The position numbers and the translations under genes were made by a program. A DNA stretch of 64,000 bases from Combretum micranthum. Taxonomy: Eukaryota > Streptophyta > Magnoliopsida > Myrtales > Combretaceae. Position 1 is the first letter of the stretch. Each line of letters starts with the position of its first letter. The notes under the pieces were generated by a model that was not told where the DNA came from, did no database searches, and worked only from the letters and a program-made list of their open reading frames with translations. The stretch spans positions 372,001 through 436,000 of the forward strand of contig JAMXBD010000171.1 of NCBI GenBank assembly GCA_024138025.1, in the 5' to 3' direction. Positions 1 to 11,540 of this stretch are shown here, piece after piece.

Positions 1-912
1 TATCACCACTCCACTAAATGCGATTCTTCTCTCCAAAGCAATTGAAAGATCCCAAAATTTGGCATTTGGTATTGATATCAAAATCAGTGAATTTTCCCCT
101 GTGAAAGCAGGTTTACTTGGGGACTCTGAGAACTTTGATGCAGTCACTTCTAGTGAATCAGCTAGAGAATTGAGGGACAAGTTCTTTTTAGCGACAACCA
201 TGCTCTAGGAGCCACTTGAGCAGCTCATGCAAAGAAACAGACCCCATTGTCTTGTTGCTGATTTGTTCTTTCCATGGGCTACAGAACTTGCAGCCAAATT
301 TAGGATTCCTTGGATTATGTTCCATGGTACAAATATTTTATTCCTTGTCTGTAATTAAATTCTATGGAACGATGAGCTGCACAAGAAAGTATTCTCTGAC
401 GTAGAAACCTTTATTGTGCCTGACTTTCCTGATGTGGTAGAGTTTACGAGACTTCCAGTACCAGATATCAGACGCTGGAGACAGAGACTGACTTCACCAA
501 ATATGTTAAGGCTGTCCGTGAATCATAGAAAAAGAGCTAAGGGTCATTGTCAACAGCTTCAATGAGCTTGAATTGGCATACGCTGTTTACTACAAGACTG
601 TTTTGAGAAAGAAAGCTTGGCATATTGGTCCACTCTCGCTCTGCAACATAAACATGGAAGTTAAAGCATGGAGGGGTAAGGAAGCCTCTATTGGAAAACA
701 ATGAGTGCTTGAAATGGCTCAAATCCAAGAAGCTAAACAGTGTTGTCTACATATGTTTTGGAAGCATGATCAACTTTCCTTCTTCACAGCTAACGGAAAT
801 CACCATTGGCCTTGAAGCATTTGGACAACTATTCATTTGGGTTGTCAGGAGGGGCAAGGGTAGAAGAAAACGGGGATTGTCCACCATCAGGTTATGAAAA
901 GAGAATGCAAGG
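1..912 (+). pseudogene. UGT copy 1, 5' portion (UGT73-like glycosyltransferase pseudogene)
   Basis: N-terminal and central part of a family-1 UDP-glycosyltransferase; its true start lies before the window. Reading from base 2, the frame gives recognisable UGT73-type acceptor-domain sequence, including CLVADLFFPW (with the Asp that normally pairs with the catalytic His) and an FHG motif. The frame holds a TAG stop at 206-208 and several indels after about base 330. Later pieces return in other frames: VPDFPD near 418, [11 protein letters not shown] near 618, and ECLKWL...VVYICFGS at 700-765. The reading ends at 912 with [12 protein letters not shown] sequence, where a retrotransposon begins; the gene resumes at 21370. 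With at least one stop and several frameshifts it is clearly non-functional. Its sequence is more divergent than the other two copies, so it may belong to another UGT73 subgroup. Confidence 0.9.
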
Positions 913-1525
913 TGTCGCACGAGCTAATTTTCGCCGGTAAAGATGGCTCCTGCAAACATAGAGAAATCAGTTAAAGGAGTATTGGTGGTTAATCAATACA
1001 ACCACTCTGATGCTTAAGTCAGTCTATGGGTGAAGATGATGTACCTATGGAAAGATAAAGAAGATTTCTTTTTCTTCCATCTCTCCCTTTCCCAAAGGCG
1101 AAGAGGGGGGTATTTATAGTGTTTAGGGTCATACTAGAATAGACTTCTTCCTAGCAGCTGATTTGGTACCCGAGTTAGCGGGAGTACCTGATTTGAGGAG
1201 TTATGGCTTCACAAAGTTTGCATCGAACTGATTATGTCCCCTGTCAATCATGAGGTGTGACGGGAGTATTTGCTTTGTTTAAAGGTCATGAGATCGTAGA
1301 GCCGAGCATGCTGGGTAGTTGCTAACGAGCTTGGTTAACCTTTCCAAGATGAGGGTTCTTAGGGAGATCTTGTGCCCTTTCCCCTGATGGTACCGTGGGT
1401 CTTCTTACCTCTTCGGGAGGTCAAGGCATCATAAACAGTAGGCTCTTTCTTGGGCCCATTAGTATTCTTGGGCCTCGATACCCCAAAAGACTGAATGGGT
1501 TGATGGTTATATTCTATTGTCAACA
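913..1525 (-). repeat. 3' LTR of the outer gypsy element
   Basis: Starts TGTCGCACGAGC and ends TTGTCAACA. It aligns through its length with 20803-21369, sharing for example AGTCTATGG, GAAAGATAAAGAAG and CTCCCTTTCCCAAAGG. The copies differ at many positions, mostly transitions, and by small indels, which indicates an old insertion. A pyrimidine-rich stretch at 1526-1543 (purine-rich on the minus strand) is the expected polypurine tract beside the 3' LTR. Confidence 0.85.
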
Positions 1526-1543
1526 TTTTGTCCTCCTACTCTC
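1526..1543 (-). other. Polypurine tract of the outer gypsy element
   Basis: On the minus strand this reads as a purine-rich run (GAGAGTAGGAGGACAAAA) directly upstream of the LTR start TGTTGAC. This is the expected plus-strand primer position for reverse transcription and confirms the minus orientation. Confidence 0.6.
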
Positions 1544-1979
1544 ATTGTGGAAGAATAAAGAGAGTGCATAGTCCACAGAGTCGTTTGCTCAAGGTGGTTA
1601 CTACTTATCCTAGGTGAGCTATATCTCTCATTCGAGCTGCATTCCTAATATCACATGTGTTTCGTAATGGGGATCATTTGACTTCTGGCTAAATCTCCTC
1701 AACATATTTTACTTAACATGTTTTGCTGTAGCCAAAATCATGCGGTTTTCTCGAGAAGCCTCAAGGATTTTGAAGGTTTTATTAATAATTAATCCTTGAT
1801 ATTCGACGAATGTGGTTGTTAGTCACGATGTCATGGCCTTGAGACTTACTCATACGTCTTGAGGGATTTGGGCCATCACGTCTCCCCTACTCCTTTATAA
1901 ATACTTGTACCTTGTGGGGATTTTTTCACTACACTTGCTCATTACCCATACTTTGTTAAGAGAGAATTTTCATCTTAAA

Positions 1980-4594
1980 TCCTCAGCGCCTTTTTGTGCT
2001 TTTCCCTTCTTAGGATTTCGGTGATGTTAAGCTTCAATAATACCCCATCTTTTCTATCATGATTCAAGTGGTAGGTTCCAAAGAGTTTCCAACAGGGCGA
2101 TGAGAGGGCAGAGGTAGGGCAAGCACTACCCTTAGGGGATGGAGTTCGCAAGGTGACATGAGCACTTCAGCTGGTGGTGAAGGTTTGTCAACCTAAAGTG
2201 ACAGGAGGAACTTAATAGGTGTCAGCTCTTAAATAGGTTGGTATATCAAGCTTACCAAGGTTGCATATTAGATTCCTTTAGATAACTACGTAGATGATGG
2301 TAAAGTGAGAGATCTCGTGGTACCCTTGCATGATAGGGCAATTGTTGTTGATGGTCTTTACAGAGTTCATAGGATGCTTACAAGGGTGGAGCTCAACGAG
2401 TGTTGAAGGAATGAGATGCAGGGCTGTCCCGAGGATTGGGAAGTCATCCTCCCTTCTTCCTTGGACTGAGTTTGCTTGCTAGAAGGGCAAGCTTTTGCCA
2501 TATATGATAAAGATTTCAGCTTTGGTTTGTGGATGCTGTTCCTTTAGTTCCTGAAGGGGTTTTTCAGCCACTAATGGCTTTCTCCTACACAATTGCTTCC
2601 GAACGCTTGGGAATTATTGGTGACCTTCAAAGTCTTATGTCTTAGCCTTGGTGTAAGGCCACTCTAGTTCTGTTTTAGAGATATTATTCCTTTAAGGGTT
2701 CCAACGAAGGGTGGCGATATCTCGTGAGGCGACTTAAGAGCTCATTTATACTTTTAGGCGGGCTTACAAACTCCAATGGTTGACACTGAAAGAACAGGTT
2801 TTGGATCATTCGGGCCAAAGAAGGTACCCAACATAAGTTCAATTTTTAGGTAGAATGGTGTAGGCCTATTCATAAAACGTGTTGTCGAGGTTAGGGCCTT
2901 GCGATGTTGACGCCTAAAAGGCTATTGATGAATTTATGAACTTCAAGGTGGGAGGCAACTAGTAGTTAAGCTCATAATCAAGAGCTACCTCTTAAGTGGG
3001 AATCCTATCACTAATGAAGGCGGCAATGATTCCTCACGTCTGATCGTAGCCTCTCTCTCTACTCCATCACTTGTTGAGTTGAGCTCTAGAGAGAGGACAT
3101 TGTTGAGTGGATTCCTAATTTCTAAGCTTTTGAGCACAATTGGGTAGGTGTTTTATACTTATTGCTAAGTTTTTATTATCTTTGTTTCAGAGCTTGAGAT
3201 GGTGGTGATGGAGGTAGATACCATTCTTGTTGGTCCGATGAAGAAGTGGAGGAGGGCCTGACCAAGAAGGGGGCAGTTGGTAAAAGGCACACTATCGAGA
3301 TTGAGGTTCAGGCTGTGGAGGTTGGTGCACTAGTGGTTGATATGGATGGCCAAGACACTATTGCAAAGGTTGGAGGTACTGCTGATGAGGTCGGAGGTGC
3401 CATTGTGGAAGTCAATGATGCTGATCTTGGCATTTGCCTTGTAGGGACCCTACTGCGTGTTTAGTCTACTAAGGTGAGGAGTTCGACTCAACATTCCCCA
3501 GAATTGGTTCAAGCTCATAACTTACCATCTCCTACTGTTGAGGTGGTTGGGAGTACCTATAGTACCCTAGGTAATCGGGTTATGGCTAGAGGTCATGGAA
3601 GTTAGTCCGTAGGGGCATTCTTGGCAGACCTATAGACTTCATAGAAGGTAGGGCCCTAAAATGGACTGATTTGCCTGTCAAATGGCCTTCTTTTGAGGAG
3701 ATAGCTCGTCTTGAAGACAAGAAGAGGGTGAGAAGCTTTCTTGGCTGTCTTTCATCGGTGAACTTAGTTGTGTATTTCTCAGCACAAAAGATGTACGAGG
3801 TAAGGACAATATTATCTTCACAAAGTTTGCTTATGTAGTGATGGAGATGTGTCATTCCTTGACTGTTCAGGCTCTCTTGTCATTTGTTTTTAGGCTTTGG
3901 TGACAACTGCTAAAGCTTTTAAGATATTGAGGAGGAATTGCGAAGTAGTATGTCATGTTTCTTCTTTTGTTGAATTTTTTGTAGTTATCATCTTAAGCTA
4001 AGTTCCTCTTGTTTAGTGTTCCAAAGAGCTCAAAGTATTGAAGGTGAACTTCAAAAAGGAGCTTACTGAAGTTAGGCGAAGTGAGGTGAGGTATAGGAGT
4101 GAGCTGTTGGCTGCAACAGACAAGAATGAAAGGTTATGGAAGAAGATGGAGGACAAAGTCTTGCAATGCTAGGCTGATGTGGTTGAGACATAAAATGGCT
4201 ATTGTGCATTGAGACTACAATCATTGAATATAAATACAAATGGAAGAGCGTGAAGCAAGAGCATGATTCCTTGTCGCAACAGTTGAGTGACTCTTAGTTG
4301 GGGTATGCGAGGTAGAGGCGGAGTCCAAGCTATCCGCTTTGGAGATTTATAAGCTCAGGGAGAGCATTTGGTTATCTAACTTGGAGCGGGAGAGCCTCAA
4401 GGTGGAATGATTTCCATTGTATGCGATGAATTGTTGTTGTTCGAGTTTATTATTCTCATTGTTTCCTTGTTATCTTTTAAGGTCTACGTAAAGGACTTAG
4501 AGAGTAGTTGGCTCGTATTGGGGGTGACTAGGAACCAGGTTTTGAAAGAGCTTTTCAAGAGCAATCAATGGAAATAAGTCTAGGTCAAGCTTAT
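1980..4594 (+). pseudogene. Opposite-strand ORF of the Tat-like element, main part
   Basis: Coding-like sequence on the plus strand, opposite to the element's gag-pol, lying between integrase and the 3' LTR. Around 2589-2660 the reading LLPNAWELLVTFKVLCLSLG resembles the plant 'putative gypsy type transposon' domain (PF04195). Next comes a basic/aromatic stretch near 2770-2830. A Gly/Val/Glu-rich open piece lies at 3246-3464 (72 codons). A Lys/Glu-rich segment at 4020-4180 (KELKVLKVNFKKELTEVRR) looks coiled-coil. Stops and frameshifts break every segment. The reading is cut at 4594 by the nested gypsy element and appears to resume at 12871. The function of such ORFs is unknown. They are described for Tat-lineage elements in sense or antisense orientation. 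Confidence 0.6.
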
Positions 4595-5329
4595 TGATGC
4601 GTGCTCAACACGACTTGACTATTTCCAGGACTTTAAGAATCTTGGTATGGATTAATGGAAGAATTGCAATCTATTGGTTGAGTAATCCTGAGAAGCTCGA
4701 TATAGAGATCTCGACCCTTTAGGAAATACCAACCAAGAATGTTGGTATAAACAAAGAATGCAACAAGAATAGCAAATTCTTGAAGAATTTGCAAGCTCTC
4801 AAAAGAATTAAAGGGAAGAATATTCTCTCAAAAGATTTCAATATCAATGTAATGTGTTCAAAACAACTCCATATTCCTATATTTATAGTCTTTTAGATAA
4901 AAGAAAAAGACAAAAAAAAAAAAAAAACAAATAAAACACAAAGGATCACGTGAGGATAAAGGTTGGCTGAAGGCCAACAACTTAGGATATGAAGGTCGGT
5001 CGCATTGGGTTGAAGGCCGACCGTATTGATTGATGAAGACCGGCGGTGTTGGGGCCAAAGCTACCAGCTTTAGGCCGACTTTAATTTTATTATTACTCGG
5101 TGCTATCTGATATAATGAAGTTCCTTGGATCTTCGCCATTTTATCCTATAATGTTGAACAGCTTCATTTCCCTTTCCACAGTCAATTTAATGTGCTTTGC
5201 CCGATCCTCCATGAAGTTCTTGTAGTAGCAATTGAACTCATCTCAAAGTTTCTTATCTCGGGTTCCCGTGATCATGCCTTTGGTACTTGAACTCATTGTA
5301 GTGAGCTCGACATAAGTGAGTCTTCATCA
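4595..5329 (-). repeat. 3' LTR of the nested gypsy element
   Basis: Direct repeat of 12158-12870. Shared landmarks include AAGAATCTTGGTATGGATT, GGGGCCAAAGCT and GATCATGCCTT. The right boundary is fixed by the end of similarity at CTTCATCA. The pyrimidine run at 5330-5340 gives a polypurine tract (GAGAGAGGAAA) on the minus strand. Confidence 0.85.
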
Positions 5330-5399
5330 TTTCCTCTCTCATTGAAAGGATTTGTCCTCGAATCAACTTCACCTACATCAAAAGGACTTAAGTTAGAAA

Positions 5400-6700
5400 T
5401 ATTAAATGTAGCACTCACATTGCACTCACCTGGCAAGTCTAATTTATAGGTGTTATTGTTGATTTACTTGACCATTTGAAATGGTCCATCTTTTCAAGGC
5501 TCCAACTTTGACTTCGTTTGAGATGGGAATCTCTCCTTCCTTAAGTGCACCTATACCCAATCACCAAGTTCAAAGGTGACTTTCTTTCCGCCCTTGTTTG
5601 CCTGTTGAGCATATCGCTTGTTTCTATTTTAAATCCGTTGTCGTACATGCTCTTGCAATTTCTTTAGAGCTTCTGTTGTTTTCTTCCCGTTCAAACTAGT
5701 TCTTTCAATAATAGTTAAAGGCAATAAATCTAAAGGCGTTGGTTGACTAAAAACAAAACAATCTCAAATGGTGAAAAACCAATAGTAGAGTGAACAGTGC
5801 GATTATATGCAAACTCAATAAATGGCAGATAGTACTCCTAAGACTTCAAATTCTTTTGAATCATAGCTCACAACAAGGTCATCATTGTCCTATTCACCAC
5901 CTCAGCTTATTCATTGGTTTGTAGATGATAGGTAGTAGAGAAAAACAATTTAGTGCCCAGTTTGATCCAAAAAACTCGCCAAAAATGGCTCAAAAATTTG
6001 ATATCCCTATCATTAACAATGCTCTTAGGAACGCTACGCAACCTAACAATTCCTTAAGAATAAGTCAGCAATATGAGATGCATTTTAGTTTTATAACATG
6101 CAATGAAGTATACCATCTTTGAGAATCAATCCATAACCACAAATATAGAATCACAACCCTCTTAGACCTAGGTAAACCCATGATAAAATCCATAGAAATA
6201 TCATTCCAAGATTCATTAGGGACATGTAAAGAGTTATATAAACGAAGAGGCATTGCCCTAGATTTGACCTCCTTGCAAGTCACACAACGACTACAAATTC
6301 TCTATGCATCCCTTCTCATGTGAGGCCAATAAAAATGCGCAGTCAATAGATCTAGAGTTTTTGTCATACCAAAATGCCTTATCAAACCTCTACTGTGAGA
6401 CTATCTAACAAGCAACTCTCTCATAGAATGTTAAGGCACACACAATCTCCCCTCTTGAAATAAAAAGTCCTCATGTCTACAAAATTTGTTAAAAGCTGCT
6501 TACTCACATGTGGCATAAATAGTAAAAAAATCATGATCACTAGCATACAATTCCTTGATATGTTCAAAGCCTAACAATTTTGCATGAAGAGTTAAGAGAA
6601 TGACATACCTGCATGATAAAGCATTAGCAACCACATTCTTCTTACCTTGCTTGTAGCAGGTCACATAGGGAAAAGTCTCAATGAATTCCATCCAGTAGGC
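5400..6700 (-). pseudogene. Integrase remnant of the nested gypsy element
   Basis: Broken integrase of the element's pol on the minus strand. The piece at 6691-6500 begins [20 protein letters not shown] and leads from the end of RNase H into the integrase N-terminal region. The piece at 6283-6065 contains WNDISMDFIMGLPRS, the start of the integrase catalytic core, where the Asp of SMDF is retained. C-terminal sequence continues in broken frames toward 5400. Several frameshifts and stops separate the pieces, so no functional enzyme is encoded. Confidence 0.75.
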
Positions 6701-6811
6701 ATGTCTCTTGTTTCAGCTTTCCTTGCCCCTTCACATGCTTAAGTGATTTGTGATCAGTGTGGATCAAAAACTTCTTTAGCTACAAGTAATGTTGCTAAGT
6801 CTCCTAAGTCC

Positions 6812-8118
6812 TCACCAACGAGTAAGCTCCTTATTATAAGTAGGGTAGCTTAGAGGTGCTCCATTCAGCTTTTTATTGAAGTAGGCTATTAGATTCCCTC
6901 TTGCATTAATACAGCTCCAATGCAACGAAAGATGTGTCGCATTCAATCTCGAAGGTCCTGGAAAAGTCAAGGAAAAAAAAAGCGCATAGAACATAATTTA
7001 TCCTTAAGTAAATTAAAAGCTTTTTCCTGTACCTTTCCCCACCTAAAGCTAACAAACTTTTTCATAACTTCAATTAATAGCACTGCTAGTGTACTAAAGT
7101 CTTTCACAAAGCACTTATAAAAACTAGCAAGGCCATGGAAACTTCTCACCTCAGTGATGCTACTAGGCGTAGGCCAATCTTTAATTGCCTTAATCTTTTC
7201 TTCATCCACTTCCATGCCCCATAGCACTAACAACATAGCTAAAAAGATTACTTTCTCTAGATAAAAAAGAGCATTTATTTACATTTCTTTAGATTAGGAT
7301 ATAAATGCTCTTTTTTTCAGCACATTAAGTACACTTTTCAAATGATTCACATGCTCCTCAAATTCTTGCTGTAAATCAAAATATCGTCAAAGTTCACAAC
7401 AATAAATTTTACTATAAAAGGATACATGACTTGGTTCATCAACCTCATGAATGTACTAGGTGCGTTAGTTAGTCCAAAGGGCATAACTAACCACTCATAA
7501 AGTCATAATTTAGTTTTGAAAGTAGTTTTCCATTCATCCCTTCTTTCATTCAAATATGATCGTAACCACTTTTAAGATTAATTTTTGAAAATAGATAGAA
7601 ACCATACAACTTATCAATCATATCATCTAACCTAGGGATAGGATGATGATACTTTACCATAATTTTGTTGATGGCTCTGCAATCCACATGTATTCTCAGG
7701 TTCCATCTTTCTTGGGCACAAGTAAGACTGGCACAGCACAATGGTCATGCTTTCATGAACAAATCCCTTTGATAGTAATTCTCTATTTGCCTTTGTATTT
7801 CCTTAGTCTCTTTAGATTGCTCCTATATCCAAGCTGATTGAGGTAAGAAGCTCTAGGCATGAAGTCAATTTGATATTCTATGCCTCTAATTGGTGACAAC
7901 CCTCCAGGAATCTCTTCAAGCAATAGGTCTTCATACTTCTGCAAAAGCGATACAACAAAATTAGGAAGAGAAGAGTTAAGATCGTCAGTAGAAACCAATG
8001 CCTTCTTGTACATAAGTACAATTAATGGTCTTTTCTTACTCACAACACTCCTGATCTCACTCTTAGTGGCAAAACAACTCAATTGCTTTTTTCTTCTCAC
8101 TCTCTTCGTTTTTCTCAC
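6812..8118 (-). pseudogene. Reverse transcriptase and RNase H remnant of the nested gypsy element
   Basis: Minus-strand pol remnant. At 8118-7783 is the segment before RT with GLSPIRGIEYQIDF, typical of chromovirus-type gypsy elements. At 7741-7550 is RT with DCRAINKI and SKINLKSGY, where the usual catalytic Asp of the SKID motif has become Asn. The FDDILIYS catalytic box is still readable around 7370-7391. At 7236-6967 comes the RT-to-RNase H connection, with RSFHGLASFYKCFVKDFS. RNase H pieces follow at 6994-6812. Frameshifts between pieces and the Asp-to-Asn change make it inactive. Confidence 0.85.
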
Positions 8119-8329
8119 CAGCCACTTTGTTTCTTCTCTCTATCACTTATGTATCATCCTCACCAGCCGCTTGTTTTCTCTCTTTTTCTCATTAGCTCTA
8201 AATATCTCATCTTCCTATTTCAATTTTTTTTATCCTCCTGTACTTGTTGTGGTGTCAAAGGTTTCAATAGAATTTCTTATCATCTTGTTGCACAATAAAT
8301 CTATTTGAAAGACCTTCATGAGAAGCGTC

Positions 8330-9005
8330 TCTATCAAATTGCTAAGGTTTGCCAAACAAAATATGAGATGCATTCATGGGTACCACGTCACACATCACCT
8401 CATCCTTATAGTTCCCAGAGCGAACGATAACTTCACCTGCTTATTCACCCTTACCTCTCCAAATCATTCAGCTAGTGTAACCTATATGGCTTAGGGTGTT
8501 TAAGTGTAGGAAGCTTAAGCATCTCCACTAAGTTAACACCCACCACATTGGCACAACTACCTTCATCAATATTCAAATTACAAACCTTTCCTTTCACTGT
8601 AGCTTGGGTGTGAAAAATATTCTCCTTTTGCTACTCAAGTTTGCTCTCATCCAAATGTTGTGTACTCAAGGTATGTTTAATAACAACAACAAATTTGAGG
8701 TATCCACCTCCTCATTATCAGTAACATCCTCTAACTCAAGCATATCATCCTCATCTCCTTTACTTTCGCTAGCTGTCTTATATTCGTTATTGCCAAGGCA
8801 ATCATAGTTGTCTTATTGGGGTACTGAGAAGTTATGTGTCTAGCACCATTACACTTGAAACAACATAATCGACTCAAACGAGACTCAGATTCATTCTTAC
8901 CTTTGGCTTATTAAGAGTTTCCTCCTTAGGTATACTTGAGTTGATTTTCCCTTCTGGTTCTCCCTATCCTCTTTCTTTGAGTTTCCTTTCCATGAGGTAA
9001 AATGA
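8330..9005 (-). pseudogene. Gag zinc-knuckle and protease region of the nested gypsy element
   Basis: On the minus strand, 8817-8870 reads CFKCNGARHITSQ followed by Tyr where a CCHC zinc knuckle would have its last Cys. This is a recognisable but damaged nucleocapsid motif. The 8330-8600 stretch lies where the protease should be, but I could not find a clear DTG/DSG box. The gag reading stops at 9005, where the inverted-LTR element begins, and its upstream half lies beyond 10914. Confidence 0.55.
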
Positions 9006-9720
9006 TGTGCATCAATTTACCATTAATTGAGATGTAGCAATTGAAGCAGATGAAAGGTTAACACCTTCTCCTCATATCATGATGTCTTTTAGTTTTTAGT
9101 CTTTATTGTTTATAATTATTATTAGACGTCTTATTAGTAGTTATTGTCAGTCTTTAATGTCATATCCATTAGTCTTTATTAGTCTTTAATGTCATTTGAT
9201 TACCTTTCGTATTAAGATAATTATATATAGAAAGTTATTGTCATAGTTATTAATCTTTATTATCATATTTAGTAATTGTCCTTTTGTCATTAATTAGGTC
9301 TTTTGGGGAACTATTATAAATACCCATTTTTGTATTGAGACTCATAAGCTTTTGAGATATTGAAAACCTATTAGAGAGTTCTTTCTTTGTTTTTACTCTT
9401 ATCAATCAATTGTTTGATTGTGGCGAGATCTTATTCTTATCGATCCTTATGATCATGGGAACAACTTGTTCTTATCAATCGATTGGATTGTGGCAAACAC
9501 ACCATTCGATTTCACTTGTGCGTAATATCGGGTGAAAGCGAGTGTAGTTTGGATTATTATTGGTGAGTCATATCCAATAATAGTTCCATCCATATATTTT
9601 ATTTCTTGTTTCATAAACACTCAAAAATCCATAAAACACCATTTTTATTTTGTTTGAGCATTTGAAATTAAGATCCGCTGCATGCCTATTGAGATCAATG
9701 TGCCTTGCGTTTTAGGCACA
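9006..9720 (+). repeat. LTR of the inverted-LTR element (plus orientation)
   Basis: 715 bp with short terminal inverted repeats TGTGC/GCACA. A TATA-like box lies at 9315-9322, and the primer-binding site follows 9 bp downstream. Its first 638 bases recur in reverse complement at 10275-10914. Confidence 0.75.
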
Positions 9721-9729
9721 TCATAACTT

Positions 9730-9741
9730 TGGTATCAGAGC
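9730..9741 (+). other. Primer-binding site (initiator tRNA-Met type)
   Basis: TGGTATCAGAGC is the classic plant LTR-retrotransposon primer-binding site, complementary to the 3' end of initiator tRNA-Met. It is unmutated here, unlike the degenerate sites of the neighbouring elements, which suggests that this element is comparatively young. Confidence 0.85.
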
Positions 9742-10914
9742 TTACAATGATTGGGCCATCAGGTACACAACGATGGATATATTGTAAGTGAAAAGATTCG
9801 ATCTTTCTTAGTGTTCTCAAATTATTTTTCAAGAAATTGGGTTTGGGCTGAGAATTGAGAAATTGGGTTTCTATTGTATTTGTGTTGCTATGATTGGAAT
9901 TGTGGGATTGTGATTTTGGAGAACATCATGAATGGTGGAAAATCATGGGTAGAACAGATGTAGGAATTGGCCATGATGATGCGTGGTGACAAAGATGGAT
10001 AAATAATTGTGGTACAAAAACATATGAATATATCAACCACTACTATTGATTAATCCCTAGGTAGTACCTCAATCTATTGAGATAGGTAATGATGATGATT
10101 GGAAACTCAAATGCAAAAGATGCTTAGTTCGTGGATATCTTGAATACCAATGTCCAAATGAATATGCTGTAAAGCTTGTGAATGGAGTTCCTATAATTGT
10201 TGAAGAAGATGAAATTGAAGAAAAAGGGGAACATTAGAATTGCTTGGTTGAAGATGATAGTGGTGATGTCCATGAATGGTGTTTTATGGGTTTTTGTATT
10301 TTGATTGCAAGGAAATAAAATAGATACAGATGGCACTATTATTGGATATGAGTCACCAATAATAATCCAAACTACACTCTCTCACCGATATTACGCATAA
10401 GTGAAATCGAATGGTGTGTCTGCCACAATACAATTAGATCGATAAGAATAGGACGTTCACCACGATCACAAGGATCGATAAGAACAAGATCTCGCCACAA
10501 TCAAACACTTAATTGATAAGAGAAGAATTGAGAGAAATCTTAACACAAGGGTTTCAAATATCCAAAAGCTTATGAGTCTCAATACAAAAAAGGGTATTTA
10601 TATTAGTTCCCCAAAAGGCCTAATTAATGACAAAAGGACTAATTACTAAATATGATAATAAAGATTAATAACTATGATAATAACTTTCTATATCTAATTA
10701 TCTTAATATGAAAGGTAATCAAATGACATTAAAGACTAATAAAGACTAATAGATATGACATTAAAGAATGACAATAACTACTAATAAAGATGTCTAATAA
10801 TTATTATAAACAATAAAGACTAAAAACTAAAAGACATCATGATATGAGGAGAAGGTTGTTGGTCTTTCATCTGCTTCAACTGTTGCATCTCAATTAATGG
10901 TAAATTGAAGCACC

Positions 10915-11540
10915 TCCATAACCATACTTTCCCTTCCTCTTGAGTTGGCTCTCGAACATCAACACCATTTAGTACATTTCATCCAACTCCATATAATGCT
11001 GCAGTTCTACCTTGTTTGCAATGTCTCTATTCAGCCCATTAAAAAATTGCCATTATAACTTCATCATCCTCCTTCACATCGACCTTTAACATGAGCGTCT
11101 CCATTTCCATATAATATTCTTCTATGCTCCTAGTTCGTTGAGTGATCCCTTGCAACTGATGCTATAATCCCCTATAATAATGTGAGGGAATAAACCTTTT
11201 TCTCATGACTTGCTTCAGCTCTCTTCATGTGTTAATTGGCTCCTCTAAATTGCTTCTCCTATTAATGGTAAGTTAATCACCGGATGCTGCATATCCACTG
11301 AATTCCACAACAACCAATTTAACCTTTTTCTCCTCTAAATAATTGTGGTAGGCAAAGATCAGCTCAATTTTGTTCTTCCATTTTGGATAAGCATCTAGGT
11401 TACTGTGGCCTTGAAAAGGTGGAATCTTGAATTTTATAGAATTTAAGTTAGTATCGATTTTCTCACCTCCTTGACCAGTGTTCTCGTGAACTACTTTTAC
11501 CTCTGGCCTTGACATGTATCCTGTAACCTTCATCATACTG
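10915..11540 (-). pseudogene. Gag N-terminal half of the nested gypsy element
   Basis: Minus-strand gag. The open piece 11536-11273 contains FKIPPFQGHSNLDAYPKWKN, a gag capsid-type motif in which a polar/aromatic stretch precedes a W-x-x-K-I-E segment. The reading continues in broken frames to 10915, where the inverted-LTR element interrupts it. It would encode the capsid part of the virus-like particle. It is inactivated by the insertion and by frameshifts. Confidence 0.7.

Larger units (their letters stand above)
9006..10914 (+). mobile_element. Rearranged LTR element with inverted LTR copies (third-level insertion)
   Basis: The left arm is an LTR reading TGTGC (9006) to GCACA (9720), followed by a perfect initiator-tRNA-Met-type primer-binding site TGGTATCAGAGC at 9730-9741 and a short leader. 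A gag fragment follows, with a zinc knuckle at 10112-10153 (C-x2-C-x4-Y-x4-C, with Tyr in place of His). From 10275 to 10914 the LTR returns in reverse complement, so ~640-bp arms (9006-9643 and 10275-10914) flank a ~631-bp loop. The arms look very similar (roughly 93-95% by eye). Each contains the promoter-like TATAAATA (9315-9322 in the left arm). The element lies inside the gag of the nested gypsy element. No target-site duplication is visible (AATGA left, TCCAT right). Confidence 0.8.

Noticed and set aside
7880..8308. 142-codon plus-strand open frame (hydrophobic, Ser/Leu/Phe-rich)
   Set aside because: Antisense to RT and gag remnants of the nested gypsy element. The apparent membrane character comes from the pyrimidine-rich strand.
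9730..9741. tRNA-Met-like sequence
   Set aside because: Only the 12-base primer-binding site is present. No tRNA cloverleaf surrounds it.
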